Made by a program: the position numbers and the translations under genes
From: Candidatus Omnitrophota bacterium
GTDB taxonomy: Bacteria; Omnitrophota; Gorgyraeia; Gygaellales; Profunditerraquicolaceae
DNA: 10,328 nt
Assembly (NCBI GenBank): GCA_023247875.1
Contig: JAHFFQ010000041.1
Coordinates: forward strand, 1 to 10,328
Direction: 5' to 3'
Part shown: one piece after another, positions 1 through 6,536 of the stretch
Numbering within the stretch: the first letter of the stretch is position 1
Layout of the letters: each line of letters starts with the position of its first letter
The notes under the pieces: model-generated
The model's input: only the letters and a program-made list of their open reading frames with translations
Database searches by the model: none
Told to the model about the DNA's origin: nothing

Positions 1-1181
1 TTAGCTATTGCCTGATTGGGAATATAATACAGGTCGCACTGCGGGTCCTTCTCCTCCTGGTTTATCGTGGGAGGAAGAATATTCTTCTCAAAGATCATCG
101 AAGCAACGGTCATCTCAATGGCGTTCGCCGCGGCCAACGGGTGGCCGATCATGGATTTGAATGAACTGATCGGCAGTTTGTAGGCATAATCCCCGAAGAT
201 CGCCTTATAAGCCGTGCTTTCAAAAATATCATTCATACGGGTGGAAGAACCGTGGGCGTTGATATAATCGATCTCGGAAGGATTAACCCCGGAGTCCTTT
301 AAAGCCAAACCGATACAGGTCTCCATAGCCCGTCCGTCAGAGGGAAGGTCGGTCATATGAAAAGCATTGCAGCTGGTGCCAAACCCTAAGACCTCGCAAT
401 AGATGCGTGCGTTGCGCTTTAAGGCGTGATTTAATTCCTCAAGCACCAGTATCCCGGCGCCTTCAGCCAGGACAAAACCATCCCTCTTGTTGTCAAAGGG
501 ACGGCTTGCTTTTTGCGGCTGGTCATTGCGCACGGACAAAACATTGACCACATCAAACGCGCCGAAGGTGATCGGGGTAAGCGGAGCTTCTGCCGCACCG
601 CAGATCATTACATCCTGCTCGCCGTCCTGGATTGACTCCAGCCCAAAACCCAGCGAGTCTGTCCCGGCAGTGCATCCGGTAGAAATGGTATTACAGATCC
701 CTTTTAAGCCATAGCGGCTGCTTAGCTCAATTGAAGGGGTGTTAAACATGGACGCGTCATAAAGATCCGGCCGCACCAAAGCCGGATTGATCGGCTTCTT
801 GCCGTCTTCGGTAACTAAGGCAAATTCCTCCTCCATATATTTTGTCCCGCATATAGCATTAGCCAGGCAGACCCCTATCCTTTCGGTATCCTCTTTAGAA
901 AAATTTATCCCGCTGTCATCAATGGCCATTTTACCCGCGGCTACCCCGAACTGCACATAACGGTCCATGCGCATGGCCTCTTCATGATCCAGTCCCAATT
1001 TAAAAGGGTCAAAATCCCTGACCTCACCGGCGATCTTGGTATTAAATACCGAGACATCAAAACCATCGACCAGCCTTATCCCGGACTTACCGCCTGACAT
1101 ACCCTCCCAGGCATTCTTTTTCCCGATGCCATTGGGAGAAATCACTCCTATGCCGGTAATCACCACTCTGCGCTTATTCAT
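1..1181 (-). CDS. fabF: FabF/KS-alpha-family beta-ketoacyl-ACP synthase, 3' end outside window
   Basis: Condensing enzyme of the thiolase fold that joins malonyl-ACP to an acyl chain in fatty-acid or polyketide synthesis. About 393 codons are visible from ATG at 1181, and the last 20 or so residues are cut off by the window edge. The catalytic set is complete: nucleophile Cys170 in STGCTAGTD, His310 in NAHGSST, Lys342 in SSFKSM and His347 in GHPL, matching the Cys-His-Lys-His layout of FabF. The start lies 3 nt after the previous stop, with GAGGAG 12 nt upstream inside that gene. The family is certain, but the subfamily is not. The TGCTAGTD context, the PLTPITFGAFD segment and the HMTDLPSDGRAM segment look more like type II polyketide KS-alpha than E. 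coli FabF. It could therefore be the housekeeping FabF or a specialised ketosynthase. The symbol reflects the family, not proven orthology. Confidence 0.9.
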   Translation of the reverse strand, partial: MNKRRVVITGIGVISPNGIGKKNAWEGMSGGKSGIRLVDGFDVSVFNTKIAGEVRDFDPFKLGLDHEEAMRMDRYVQFGVAAGKMAIDDSGINFSKEDTERIGVCLANAICGTKYMEEEFALVTEDGKKPINPALVRPDLYDASMFNTPSIELSSRYGLKGICNTISTGCTAGTDSLGFGLESIQDGEQDVMICGAAEAPLTPITFGAFDVVNVLSVRNDQPQKASRPFDNKRDGFVLAEGAGILVLEELNHALKRNARIYCEVLGFGTSCNAFHMTDLPSDGRAMETCIGLALKDSGVNPSEIDYINAHGSSTRMNDIFESTAYKAIFGDYAYKLPISSFKSMIGHPLAAANAIEMTVASMIFEKNILPPTINQEEKDPQCDLYYIPNQAIA

Positions 1182-1184
1182 AAA

Positions 1185-1781
1185 CTATTTCTTCTCCTCT
1201 ACTCTGGTAACTTTAAAAATTATATTTCCTCCGTCAGGGCAAGTTACCGTATCAACGGAATTGGGGTCAGGCATAAAGAAAAATTTCGCCCCAAAATTCA
1301 AGGCGAACAAAGCCGGAAAGGCGGTATGGAACGCTGCCCCGCAAAAACCCGGGATACATTTCAATCCTGTGGTTTCCCATTTATCCCCCACCTTATAACC
1401 GAAAGTGCATTTCCCTTTTGCCTTGACTACTTCAATGATCATCTTCTTGGGATTAGGCCCTTTATGCTCCGGATCGCGCGGTACAAATTCGACCTTACCC
1501 TCTTTATCCAGGATCTCGGCTTTAAATTCCAGCTTTCCTCCGTCAGGACAGGTGACCAGTAAAGAGCGTTGATTATCGCGGAACCCGAACTTCGCTCCGA
1601 AACTTAAAGCATAGATCACCGGGAAAAGCGCATGCGCCAGGCCTAAGCAAAAATGCTTCGGCGGATGCGTAAAATCTTCAAGTATGATCTCCTCCCCTGC
1701 CTTATAGCCGTGATAGCACTCACCGAAAACACCGGTGACGGTAAGCTTTAATCTGGGAAAGGGGGTTTTAACTTCATCCAT
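1185..1781 (-). CDS. Tandem-duplicated TIGR04076-family protein
   Basis: Protein of 198 aa made of two copies of the same roughly 80-residue module, about residues 10-91 and 113-194, joined by a charged linker. Both copies show C-x(2,3)-GY-x-(A/V)-G, an FC-x(3)-(A/F)H-x-x-FP-x(2)-(Y/F)AL-x-FGAKF core, and a TCPDGG motif. This is the pattern of the TIGR04076 family, whose members are usually single modules and have no assigned function. Conserved cysteines are at 22, 45 and 78 in copy 1 and at 125, 142, 147 and 181 in copy 2, which would suit metal binding or redox work (inference). No signal peptide or membrane helix is seen. The ATG lies 3 nt after the panE stop, in the same frame, with AAGGAG 12 nt upstream. 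It sits between a dehydrogenase and a ketosynthase and is probably translated with both. Confidence 0.8.
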   Translation of the reverse strand: MDEVKTPFPRLKLTVTGVFGECYHGYKAGEEIILEDFTHPPKHFCLGLAHALFPVIYALSFGAKFGFRDNQRSLLVTCPDGGKLEFKAEILDKEGKVEFVPRDPEHKGPNPKKMIIEVVKAKGKCTFGYKVGDKWETTGLKCIPGFCGAAFHTAFPALFALNFGAKFFFMPDPNSVDTVTCPDGGNIIFKVTRVEEKK

Positions 1782-1784
1782 ATT

Positions 1785-2768
1785 TTAAACCAGCTCCTTG
1801 GTATTCTTGATTAAATCATCCTTAGCGTAAAACCGGTTATTCTTTTCTACGGAATGCACCAAATCCACTAAAATTTTATTCAAAGGCGCTTGTATATTAT
1901 GCTCCTCGGCCAGGCGCACAAACTCGCCATTAATATAATCTATCTCCGAAAGCCTGCCGCGCATAATGCTTTGTAATATTGAGCCGTACAGCGGTTCTTT
2001 GCTTAAACCCTGCATGATCCCCGAAAAAACGCGGGCAGCATCTGTTGCCGGCATAGAGGTGAGCCTAGTGATATTCTCTACCGGAAAACCTGGTAGAGAA
2101 ACCAAACTTATCCCAGCTTTGTCAATGATCCGCAGGCCCTCCCTCCATATGGCAATGCTGATCCGGCTGATATCAAGATCACTAAAGACCTCCTGCATGC
2201 TCTTGCCGAGGACAGCGGGAAGGCAATTGTTGGCATTCGTAAAGATCTTCAGATATTTCATCCCTTTTATCTCTTCGCTGATCACCGTCGGGAATGCCTT
2301 ATTTAAGGCCTCTCTCACGGATACCGGGGATTCGGCACCCAACACCCAACTGCCTTCAAAATTATGCACTACCTTGCCCGGCTCCAGATAAGTGGCGCCG
2401 AACATGACAATACTGCTGATGATCCTCTCCCGGTCAAGGTATTTGGCAGCCAGGTTATCCGCCTGCACCCCGTTCTGGGTAGTCAATAGCAGGGAATTAC
2501 GCAGAAGATAAGAATTGTCCTGCAGCGCAGAATCAATATCCTGCGTCTTGGTGGTTAATATCGCCAGATCCGGGATATAGTTTAGGGTATCGGAGATGTC
2601 AACGTGCACCAGAAAATTGCCCCTTGCCCCGGAGATAGCCAGGCCGTTTTCTTTGATCGGCCTGGCCGCTGAACTGTGGCCGACCAGGGTTACCTCTTCG
2701 CCTTTTTCCTTAAGATATCCGGCGGCCAGGCACCCTATGGCCCCTGCGCCGATAACCGCGATACGCAT
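1785..2768 (-). CDS. panE: 2-dehydropantoate 2-reductase (ketopantoate reductase, ApbA/PanE family)
   Basis: Cytosolic NADPH-dependent reductase that would convert ketopantoate to pantoate in pantothenate/CoA synthesis. At 327 aa it has normal family length. An N-terminal Rossmann domain carries GAGAIG (7-12) and the QNGV motif (98-101). The helical C-terminal domain carries the likely catalytic Lys174 in YLKIFTNANN and the GRLSEIDYINGE motif (271-282), whose Glu275 matches the substrate-binding Glu of the family. The ATG shares its A with the stop of the gene before it (TAATG), so translation is probably coupled. Other dehydrogenases share this fold, so the exact substrate is not proven. The setting beside a ketosynthase would suit supply of the phosphopantetheine arm or reduction of another 2-keto acid. 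Confidence 0.82.
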   Translation of the reverse strand: MRIAVIGAGAIGCLAAGYLKEKGEEVTLVGHSSAARPIKENGLAISGARGNFLVHVDISDTLNYIPDLAILTTKTQDIDSALQDNSYLLRNSLLLTTQNGVQADNLAAKYLDRERIISSIVMFGATYLEPGKVVHNFEGSWVLGAESPVSVREALNKAFPTVISEEIKGMKYLKIFTNANNCLPAVLGKSMQEVFSDLDISRISIAIWREGLRIIDKAGISLVSLPGFPVENITRLTSMPATDAARVFSGIMQGLSKEPLYGSILQSIMRGRLSEIDYINGEFVRLAEEHNIQAPLNKILVDLVHSVEKNNRFYAKDDLIKNTKELV

Positions 2769-3037
2769 TATGAGTTCTTTTCTTTGGGAAAGCCGTATTT
2801 CCTGTAGTCAAAGCCATTCTGCTCCAGAAGGCGGACCATCATGCTGTAGAAAGGCGAAGGTACATCGGAAAAAAAGGCTCCCACCACATCCTGCTCCTCT
2901 ACGCAAGAAGCGTTACGCTTTCCGGCATTCTCCTCAGCAACCCTAGTAACCACGCTTTCGGTGATCCGACGGTGAAAGACGGGAATTTTAGAAACTAACG
3001 CCTTAAACTTCTTCTCTGTATCGAGATCCCAATTCAT
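2768..3037 (-). CDS. Stand-alone PCP_red-domain protein
   Basis: Small soluble protein of 89 aa. Residues 9-56 (KKFKALVSKIPVFHRRI, then a V-x-R-V-A-E-E stretch and a VEEQDVV segment) resemble the PCP_red domain found at the C-terminus of the light-independent protochlorophyllide reductase B subunit. That domain also occurs alone in many non-photosynthetic bacteria, where its role is unknown. The remaining 30 residues form a tail ending in a Lys-rich KYGFPKEKNS. It is the first gene after the strong promoter at 3086-3114 and overlaps panE by 1 nt. No good Shine-Dalgarno is seen; an AAGAG lies about 12 nt upstream of the ATG. The domain call rests on pattern memory and is moderate. The rest of the window gives no sign of chlorophyll synthesis. 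Confidence 0.65.
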   Translation of the reverse strand: MNWDLDTEKKFKALVSKIPVFHRRITESVVTRVAEENAGKRNASCVEEQDVVGAFFSDVPSPFYSMMVRLLEQNGFDYRKYGFPKEKNS

Positions 3038-3061
3038 ATGTATTGTGCTCTTGGTATGAAA

Positions 3062-3083
3062 ATATAGTAAAATTTTACTATAT
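3062..3083. promoter_or_regulatory. Perfect 22-bp palindrome, probable repressor operator
   Basis: Each half is ATATAGTAAAA followed by its exact reverse complement, with no mismatch across 22 bp. The palindrome begins 2 nt downstream of the predicted -10 box on the minus strand and covers the predicted transcription start near 3079. This is the classic position for a dimeric repressor that blocks initiation. The product of the padR gene ending at 3126 is the obvious candidate ligand (inference from adjacency). The site does not match the ATGT-N8-ACAT type described for some PadR proteins, so the pairing is open. Confidence 0.75.
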
Positions 3084-3085
3084 CA

Positions 3086-3114
3086 ATTTTATTAAGTATC
3101 GGGCTTTTTGTCAA
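3086..3114 (-). promoter_or_regulatory. Sigma70-type promoter of the PCP_red-panE-TIGR04076-ketosynthase operon
   Basis: On the minus strand, a perfect -35 TTGACA (3109-3114) is followed by a 17-nt spacer and a -10 TAAAAT (3086-3091, five of six consensus bases). Predicted initiation is near 3079, about 42 nt before the first ATG at 3037. The promoter lies in the 88-bp gap after padR. There is no terminator hairpin between padR and the promoter, so read-through from the accA-padR unit is also possible. Confidence 0.8.
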
Positions 3115-3125
3115 GCAGAAAATAT

Positions 3126-3647
3126 TCATTCCCAAGGAGAGTTAAGCAGCGATTCGAGGAAAGACTCCTCTGCTTTAAGCAGCCGAAGGTTATGCTCTAA
3201 TATACGCGATAATGCGGGTGTTTTTTGCAACTCTTTTGTTCTGGCCATCCTCTCCATTCCCTTAGAGAGTTTTCCGAGCATGCTTAAACGCCCGCGCAGC
3301 CTGCGCCTGGCTGAAGCGGGTTTCAAGTAATGCAAAAAGTATAAGCTAAGGTCCAGGCTGAATTGCGGCCTCTTAATGACCAGCAGGCTTTTATTCAATA
3401 ACTCCTCGAAACGTGTCTTCCCCCGCGGGGTAAGGGAATAAACAAAACGCTCCGGCCGCCTGCCTAGTTTAGCCGGCCGCCTGGTAAGCAACCCCTTTTT
3501 CTCCAGGACTTTTAAAGGATAGTAGATTGATTTTAATTCGACGCCGGCGAAGAGGGAAAGTATCCGGCGGACATTGGTCTTGATCTCGTAGCCGTGTTTG
3601 GGGCTTTGACGCAGCAGACCTAATAGGATAAGCTCCTGCTCGATCAT
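3126..3647 (-). CDS. PadR-family transcriptional regulator
   Basis: Protein of 173 aa with an N-terminal PadR winged helix over residues 3-85. It shows LILLGLLRQSPKHGYEIK, a GVELKSIYYPLKVLEKKG recognition-helix region, then R-x(4)-Y-x-LTPRGK forming the wing. The rest is helical with many basic residues, as in the PadR C-terminal dimerisation domain. PadR proteins are dimeric repressors that often respond to phenolics, drugs or other small ligands. The ATG overlaps the accA stop by 4 nt (ATGA), so it is co-translated with accA. Its stop lies just before the promoter/palindrome at 3062-3114, and the likely target is therefore the downstream ketosynthase operon (inference). The effector is unknown. 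Confidence 0.88.
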   Translation of the reverse strand: MIEQELILLGLLRQSPKHGYEIKTNVRRILSLFAGVELKSIYYPLKVLEKKGLLTRRPAKLGRRPERFVYSLTPRGKTRFEELLNKSLLVIKRPQFSLDLSLYFLHYLKPASARRRLRGRLSMLGKLSKGMERMARTKELQKTPALSRILEHNLRLLKAEESFLESLLNSPWE

Positions 3648-4591
3648 CCGGTAACACCCATAGACCTGAACTTCTTATATCTTAACTCAAGCAGCTTTTC
3701 CGGGCTCAAGGCATCCAGCTCCTTGAGGTTCCTTAAGATCGCTTCCTTAATGCTTTGACCGCTCTTCTGCGGGTCGCGATGCGCACCGCCGAAAGGTTCA
3801 GGGATAATCTCATCGATGATCCCCATCTTCAAAAGATCCTGGCCGGTTAATTTCAAGACCTCCGCTGCCTGAGGGGCCTTAGTCCCATCCTTCCAGAGGA
3901 TCGCAGCACACCCTTCGGGTGATATAACCGAATAATAAGAATTTTCCATGACCGCCACCCGGTCAGCCACCCCTACACCCAAAGCCCCACCTGAGCCGCC
4001 CTCTCCTATGACAATAGAAACAATCGGAGTGGCGATACTCATCATTTCCCTTAAGTTAAGCGCGATGGCCTGGGATTGGCCTCGCTCTTCCGCACCGATA
4101 CCGGGATAAGCGCCGGGGGTATCAATAAAAACTACGACAGGCAATCCAAATTCCTCGGCCAACTGCATAAGGCGTAAGGCCTTACGGTAACCTTCAGGAT
4201 GGGCGCAGCCAAAATTACGTTTTAAGTTCTCCTTGGTATCCCTTCCCTTCTGGTGCCCCATGACAAGGAGTTTCTTCTTTTCTATTTTAGCCAGGCCGCA
4301 GACCAGGGCTTTGTCATCGCCGAAGAGCCGGTCTCCGTGCAGCTCCACAAAATCCGACATGATCATATTGATATAGTCCAAGGTATAGGGTCTTTGCTGA
4401 TGGCGGGCAAGCTGCACCCTCTGCCAGGGGGTAAGATTGACGTAAGTATCTTTTCTTAAATGCTCAAGCCTGTCTTCGAGCTTTTTTACTTCGGAGGAAA
4501 GATCGATCTTCTTCTCGGAGATGAAGGATTTCAACTCCTGGATCTTTTTCTCAAGCTCAATAATGGGTTTTTCAAAATCAGGGCCGGCCAT
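3644..4591 (-). CDS. accA: Acetyl-CoA carboxylase carboxyltransferase subunit alpha
   Basis: Alpha subunit of the carboxyltransferase half of acetyl-CoA carboxylase, which with AccD moves CO2 from carboxy-biotin to acetyl-CoA to make malonyl-CoA, the first step of fatty-acid synthesis. At 315 aa it has the usual length. An N-terminal helical region (1-50) is followed by the crotonase-like core with ELHGDRLFGDD (83-93), GHQKGRDTKEN (112-122), FIDTPGAYPGIGAEERGQ (155-172), the oxyanion-forming GEGGSGGALG (196-205) and SPEGCAAILWKD (224-235). An in-frame TAA directly before the ATG fixes the start. This leaves AAGGAG an unusually long 13 nt upstream. The gene follows the L,D-transpeptidase gene by 21 nt and overlaps padR. 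accD, accB and accC are not in the window. Confidence 0.97.
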   Translation of the reverse strand: MAGPDFEKPIIELEKKIQELKSFISEKKIDLSSEVKKLEDRLEHLRKDTYVNLTPWQRVQLARHQQRPYTLDYINMIMSDFVELHGDRLFGDDKALVCGLAKIEKKKLLVMGHQKGRDTKENLKRNFGCAHPEGYRKALRLMQLAEEFGLPVVVFIDTPGAYPGIGAEERGQSQAIALNLREMMSIATPIVSIVIGEGGSGGALGVGVADRVAVMENSYYSVISPEGCAAILWKDGTKAPQAAEVLKLTGQDLLKMGIIDEIIPEPFGGAHRDPQKSGQSIKEAILRNLKELDALSPEKLLELRYKKFRSMGVTG

Positions 4592-4612
4592 TTAATGACG
4601 GATGCTCCTTAT

Positions 4613-5422
4613 TTAGTCTACGACAGTTACCTCTGTGCCGACGGGAACAATGGTGTAAAGCTCCTCCACCTCGGGATTGCTTAAGCGTACGCAGCCCTGG
4701 GTCACCTGCTTACCTAATTCTTTGGGCTCGGTAGTCCCGTGAATACCATAGCCGGCCAGGTCAAAGCCCATCCAGCGCGTGCCCAAAACGTTCTCGGTGC
4801 TTCCCGGAGGTACAACCGCCCCTGCCTTAAACCAGGTAGGATTAACAAGTTTATTGGTAATCTTGAATGTGCCGACGGGAGTACAATTATTCTTGCCCGT
4901 AGATACAATATATGTCTTGATTATCTCTTCATCGCTCTTAAGCAGCAAAGTATTCTGGGACTTATCCACCAGGATGCTAAAAGGGGCGTTCCAGATCTTT
5001 ATTTTGCGTCCGGGGATTATTAACGAATCGCCGATATTATTGCTTTTCATAATAAGCTCTACGGTGGTTTTATATTGACGGGCGATCTTAGCGAGTGAAT
5101 CTCCGGGTTTTACCTGGTAGGTTATACTTTTGGGAGTGATTGCCGGGGAAAATAACAATTTGATGCTCATCTCTTCGGCCCTCCGCTGCCAGGCAGCTAC
5201 CTCTGGAGACCCGGGAAAATCATTCACCAGCTTCTGATAAAGATCCTTGGCCTCAAGCAGGTTTCCTTTGGCCTCAAGAGCACGCGCCTGGTTAAGGAGG
5301 CTATGCATAGACAGGCGGTTAGCCGGATTAATCCTGGCGCCTCCCTTTCTGATTCCAAAAAGGATAAAAACTCCGCCTATTACTACTGCCAAAACCGCTA
5401 TGGCCAAAATTCTTTTATTCAC
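4613..5422 (-). CDS. LysM-domain L,D-transpeptidase (YkuD family), membrane-anchored
   Basis: Periplasmic peptidoglycan enzyme that would form 3-3 crosslinks or attach proteins to the wall. It has 269 aa. An N-terminal hydrophobic helix (about 4-23) is followed by Arg/Lys, so it is a signal anchor with no lipobox. Next come a TPR-like helical pair (about 39-75), a LysM peptidoglycan-binding module (101-143, YQVKPGDSLAKIARQYKTT) and the YkuD catalytic domain (147-268). His228 (GIHGT) and Cys244 (GCVRLSN) are the active-site pair. The position before Gly-Cys, usually His, is Gln242 here. The start codon is GTG, supported by AAGGAGG 5 nt upstream and by the hydrophobic N-terminus that follows. 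It probably shares a transcript with accA. Confidence 0.93.
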   Translation of the reverse strand: MNKRILAIAVLAVVIGGVFILFGIRKGGARINPANRLSMHSLLNQARALEAKGNLLEAKDLYQKLVNDFPGSPEVAAWQRRAEEMSIKLLFSPAITPKSITYQVKPGDSLAKIARQYKTTVELIMKSNNIGDSLIIPGRKIKIWNAPFSILVDKSQNTLLLKSDEEIIKTYIVSTGKNNCTPVGTFKITNKLVNPTWFKAGAVVPPGSTENVLGTRWMGFDLAGYGIHGTTEPKELGKQVTQGCVRLSNPEVEELYTIVPVGTEVTVVD

Positions 5423-5453
5423 AAGTTCCTCCTTAAGCTCTTATTCAGAGAAA

Positions 5454-5478
5454 TCCCTGCGAGCATCGCGAGCAGGGA
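5454..5478 (-). terminator. GC-rich hairpin between the DUF212 and L,D-transpeptidase genes, weak terminator or attenuator
   Basis: TCCCTGC (5454-5460) pairs perfectly with GCAGGGA (5472-5478) around an 11-nt loop. On the minus strand the stem is followed by TTTCTCT, a short imperfect T-tract. It lies in the 75-bp gap between the two genes. It could reduce read-through or simply stabilise the processed mRNA. The T-tract is poor, so full termination is doubtful. Confidence 0.4.
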
Positions 5479-5497
5479 CCTCCCTTAAATTTTTATC

Positions 5498-5953
5498 TTA
5501 TCTGTAGAATACCAAGGCAATAGCAATACCTAAAAACAGACCCATAATCACTTCTATGGGGGTATGGCCTATCAGTTCGCGCAGGCGCAACTCCTGGATC
5601 TTGCCCTGCCAGTAAATATCCTCCATAATCTTATTTAAAATCCCGGCCTGTTTGCCTGTTGAACGGCGCACCCCTTGAGCGTCAAACATGACCACAATGG
5701 CAAAAGCAAAAGCCAGGGCAAAATAAACGCTGTCAAAACCGCATTCCAGGCCAATACTGGTTGCCAGGCAGGCTGCGCCGGCAGCATGCGTAGAAGGCAT
5801 CCCTCCGCTGCCGATAAAAAGGCGAAAATCAAATTTCTTCAAGCGGAAAACACCCAGAACCACCTTGATCGTCTGGGCGATCAGCCAGGCCGAAACAGTA
5901 GCCATCAAAATCTTGTTCCTATATACCTCTACAAAGAAATCTCTCATTTTCAC
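5498..5953 (-). CDS. Divergent PAP2-family integral membrane protein (DUF212/YuiD-like)
   Basis: Protein of 151 aa with three or four hydrophobic helices (about 16-35, 52-68, 75-91, 131-149). It carries the family signature SGGMPSTHAA (49-58), DAQGVRRSTGKQA (91-103) and LRELIGHTPIEVIMG (124-138), which resemble the phosphatase motifs of PAP2 lipid phosphatases in reduced form. A role in dephosphorylating a lipid such as undecaprenyl pyrophosphate is possible, but the family is uncharacterised. Translation can begin at GTG 5953, which overlaps the previous stop by 4 nt (GTGA), or at ATG 5947 two codons on. Neither has a strong Shine-Dalgarno. It lies between a coiled-coil membrane protein and a cell-wall transpeptidase, which suits an envelope role. 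Confidence 0.85.
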   Translation of the reverse strand: MKMRDFFVEVYRNKILMATVSAWLIAQTIKVVLGVFRLKKFDFRLFIGSGGMPSTHAAGAACLATSIGLECGFDSVYFALAFAFAIVVMFDAQGVRRSTGKQAGILNKIMEDIYWQGKIQELRLRELIGHTPIEVIMGLFLGIAIALVFYR

Positions 5954-6441
5954 GGAGCAGGGATAACTTCAATCCTGGTTTTTATGGTTGGCTTGCCGTC
6001 CTTGAGCAAATAACCGCGGTTCCCCTCTATATTCAAAGCGGGCATCCTGCGTTTCCCGGCTTTTAGCTGCTCATTTTCCAGATAAAGGCGCTTACGGCTG
6101 TCAATAAGCGCCCGATTTTCCGCCTTTAATATGGAAAGTCTGGCCTTTATATTCCCATTTTCCCGAAATAGGCGGTTAATCCTGTTCTTGCCAGCCCTTA
6201 AATAATCTTTAAGGGTCCTGTTTTTCAGGACTAGTTGCTCTTTAAGTTCTTTCTCTTTCCTCAACTCCTGCAATAAGTTTTGCTTCTCTTGAGTCAACCC
6301 TGCAACCTCTCCCTGGGCCTGAAGCAAGCTGTTTTGAAGGTTAAGCCTTAGCTTTAATTCATTCACATAAATGACCATGCTAAAGGCAGCAATAACCAGC
6401 AATAAGATAAGCGCTATATTTTTAACAACCCCCTTATTCAT
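5950..6441 (-). CDS. Membrane-anchored coiled-coil protein of unknown function
   Basis: Protein of 163 aa. A short Lys-containing N-terminus leads into one membrane helix (about 8-26). Residues 28-127 form a long heptad-rich coiled coil full of Leu, Glu, Lys, Arg and Asn. A 30-residue tail ends in TRIEVIPAP and holds a short GYLLKDGKPT stretch. I recognise no family. The architecture recalls small division or envelope scaffold proteins, but this is only shape. It is the first gene of the unit that continues through the DUF212 protein, the L,D-transpeptidase, accA and padR. The ATG is the only sensible start because the membrane helix begins seven codons later. There is no Shine-Dalgarno; the -10 box at 6450-6455 ends 8 nt before the start codon. 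Confidence 0.75.
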   Translation of the reverse strand: MNKGVVKNIALILLLVIAAFSMVIYVNELKLRLNLQNSLLQAQGEVAGLTQEKQNLLQELRKEKELKEQLVLKNRTLKDYLRAGKNRINRLFRENGNIKARLSILKAENRALIDSRKRLYLENEQLKAGKRRMPALNIEGNRGYLLKDGKPTIKTRIEVIPAP

Positions 6442-6449
6442 AAGCTAAT

Positions 6450-6477
6450 ATTATATAGTCCGGTGCCCAAAAAGCAA
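6450..6477 (-). promoter_or_regulatory. Promoter of the upstream minus-strand operon, giving an almost leaderless mRNA
   Basis: On the minus strand, a perfect -10 TATAAT (6450-6455) is preceded by a 16-nt spacer and a weak -35 TTGCTT (6472-6477). Transcription would begin at about 6443-6444, only 2-3 nt before the ATG at 6441. The heptamer ATATAGT (plus strand 6453-6459) overlaps the -10 box and equals the outer part of the half-site of the palindrome at 3062-3083. Confidence 0.5.
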
Positions 6478-6536
6478 GCTATTTTCTCCTTAAAATAAGT
6501 TAGATTATCCGGCCTGTTGCGTCTATTGTCTTAAAA

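Noticed and set aside
1036..1398. Plus-strand open frame of 120 codons
   Set aside because: Antisense to the ketosynthase start and the TIGR04076 gene, both of which have strong family motifs, and it has no recognisable domain.
2768..3037. PCP_red domain as evidence for chlorophyll or bacteriochlorophyll synthesis
   Set aside because: The domain occurs alone in non-photosynthetic bacteria, and no other pigment gene is present. comM is chelatase-like only by family ancestry.
3062..3083. Palindrome as a rho-independent terminator of padR
   Set aside because: The stem is almost entirely A/T with no loop and no separate T-tract, and it lies downstream of a good promoter, which fits an operator far better.
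3043..3330. Plus-strand open frame of 95 codons starting in the operator/promoter gap
   Set aside because: Two thirds of it is antisense to padR, and its upstream part is the promoter and palindrome of the minus strand. No ribosome binding site or family similarity is seen.
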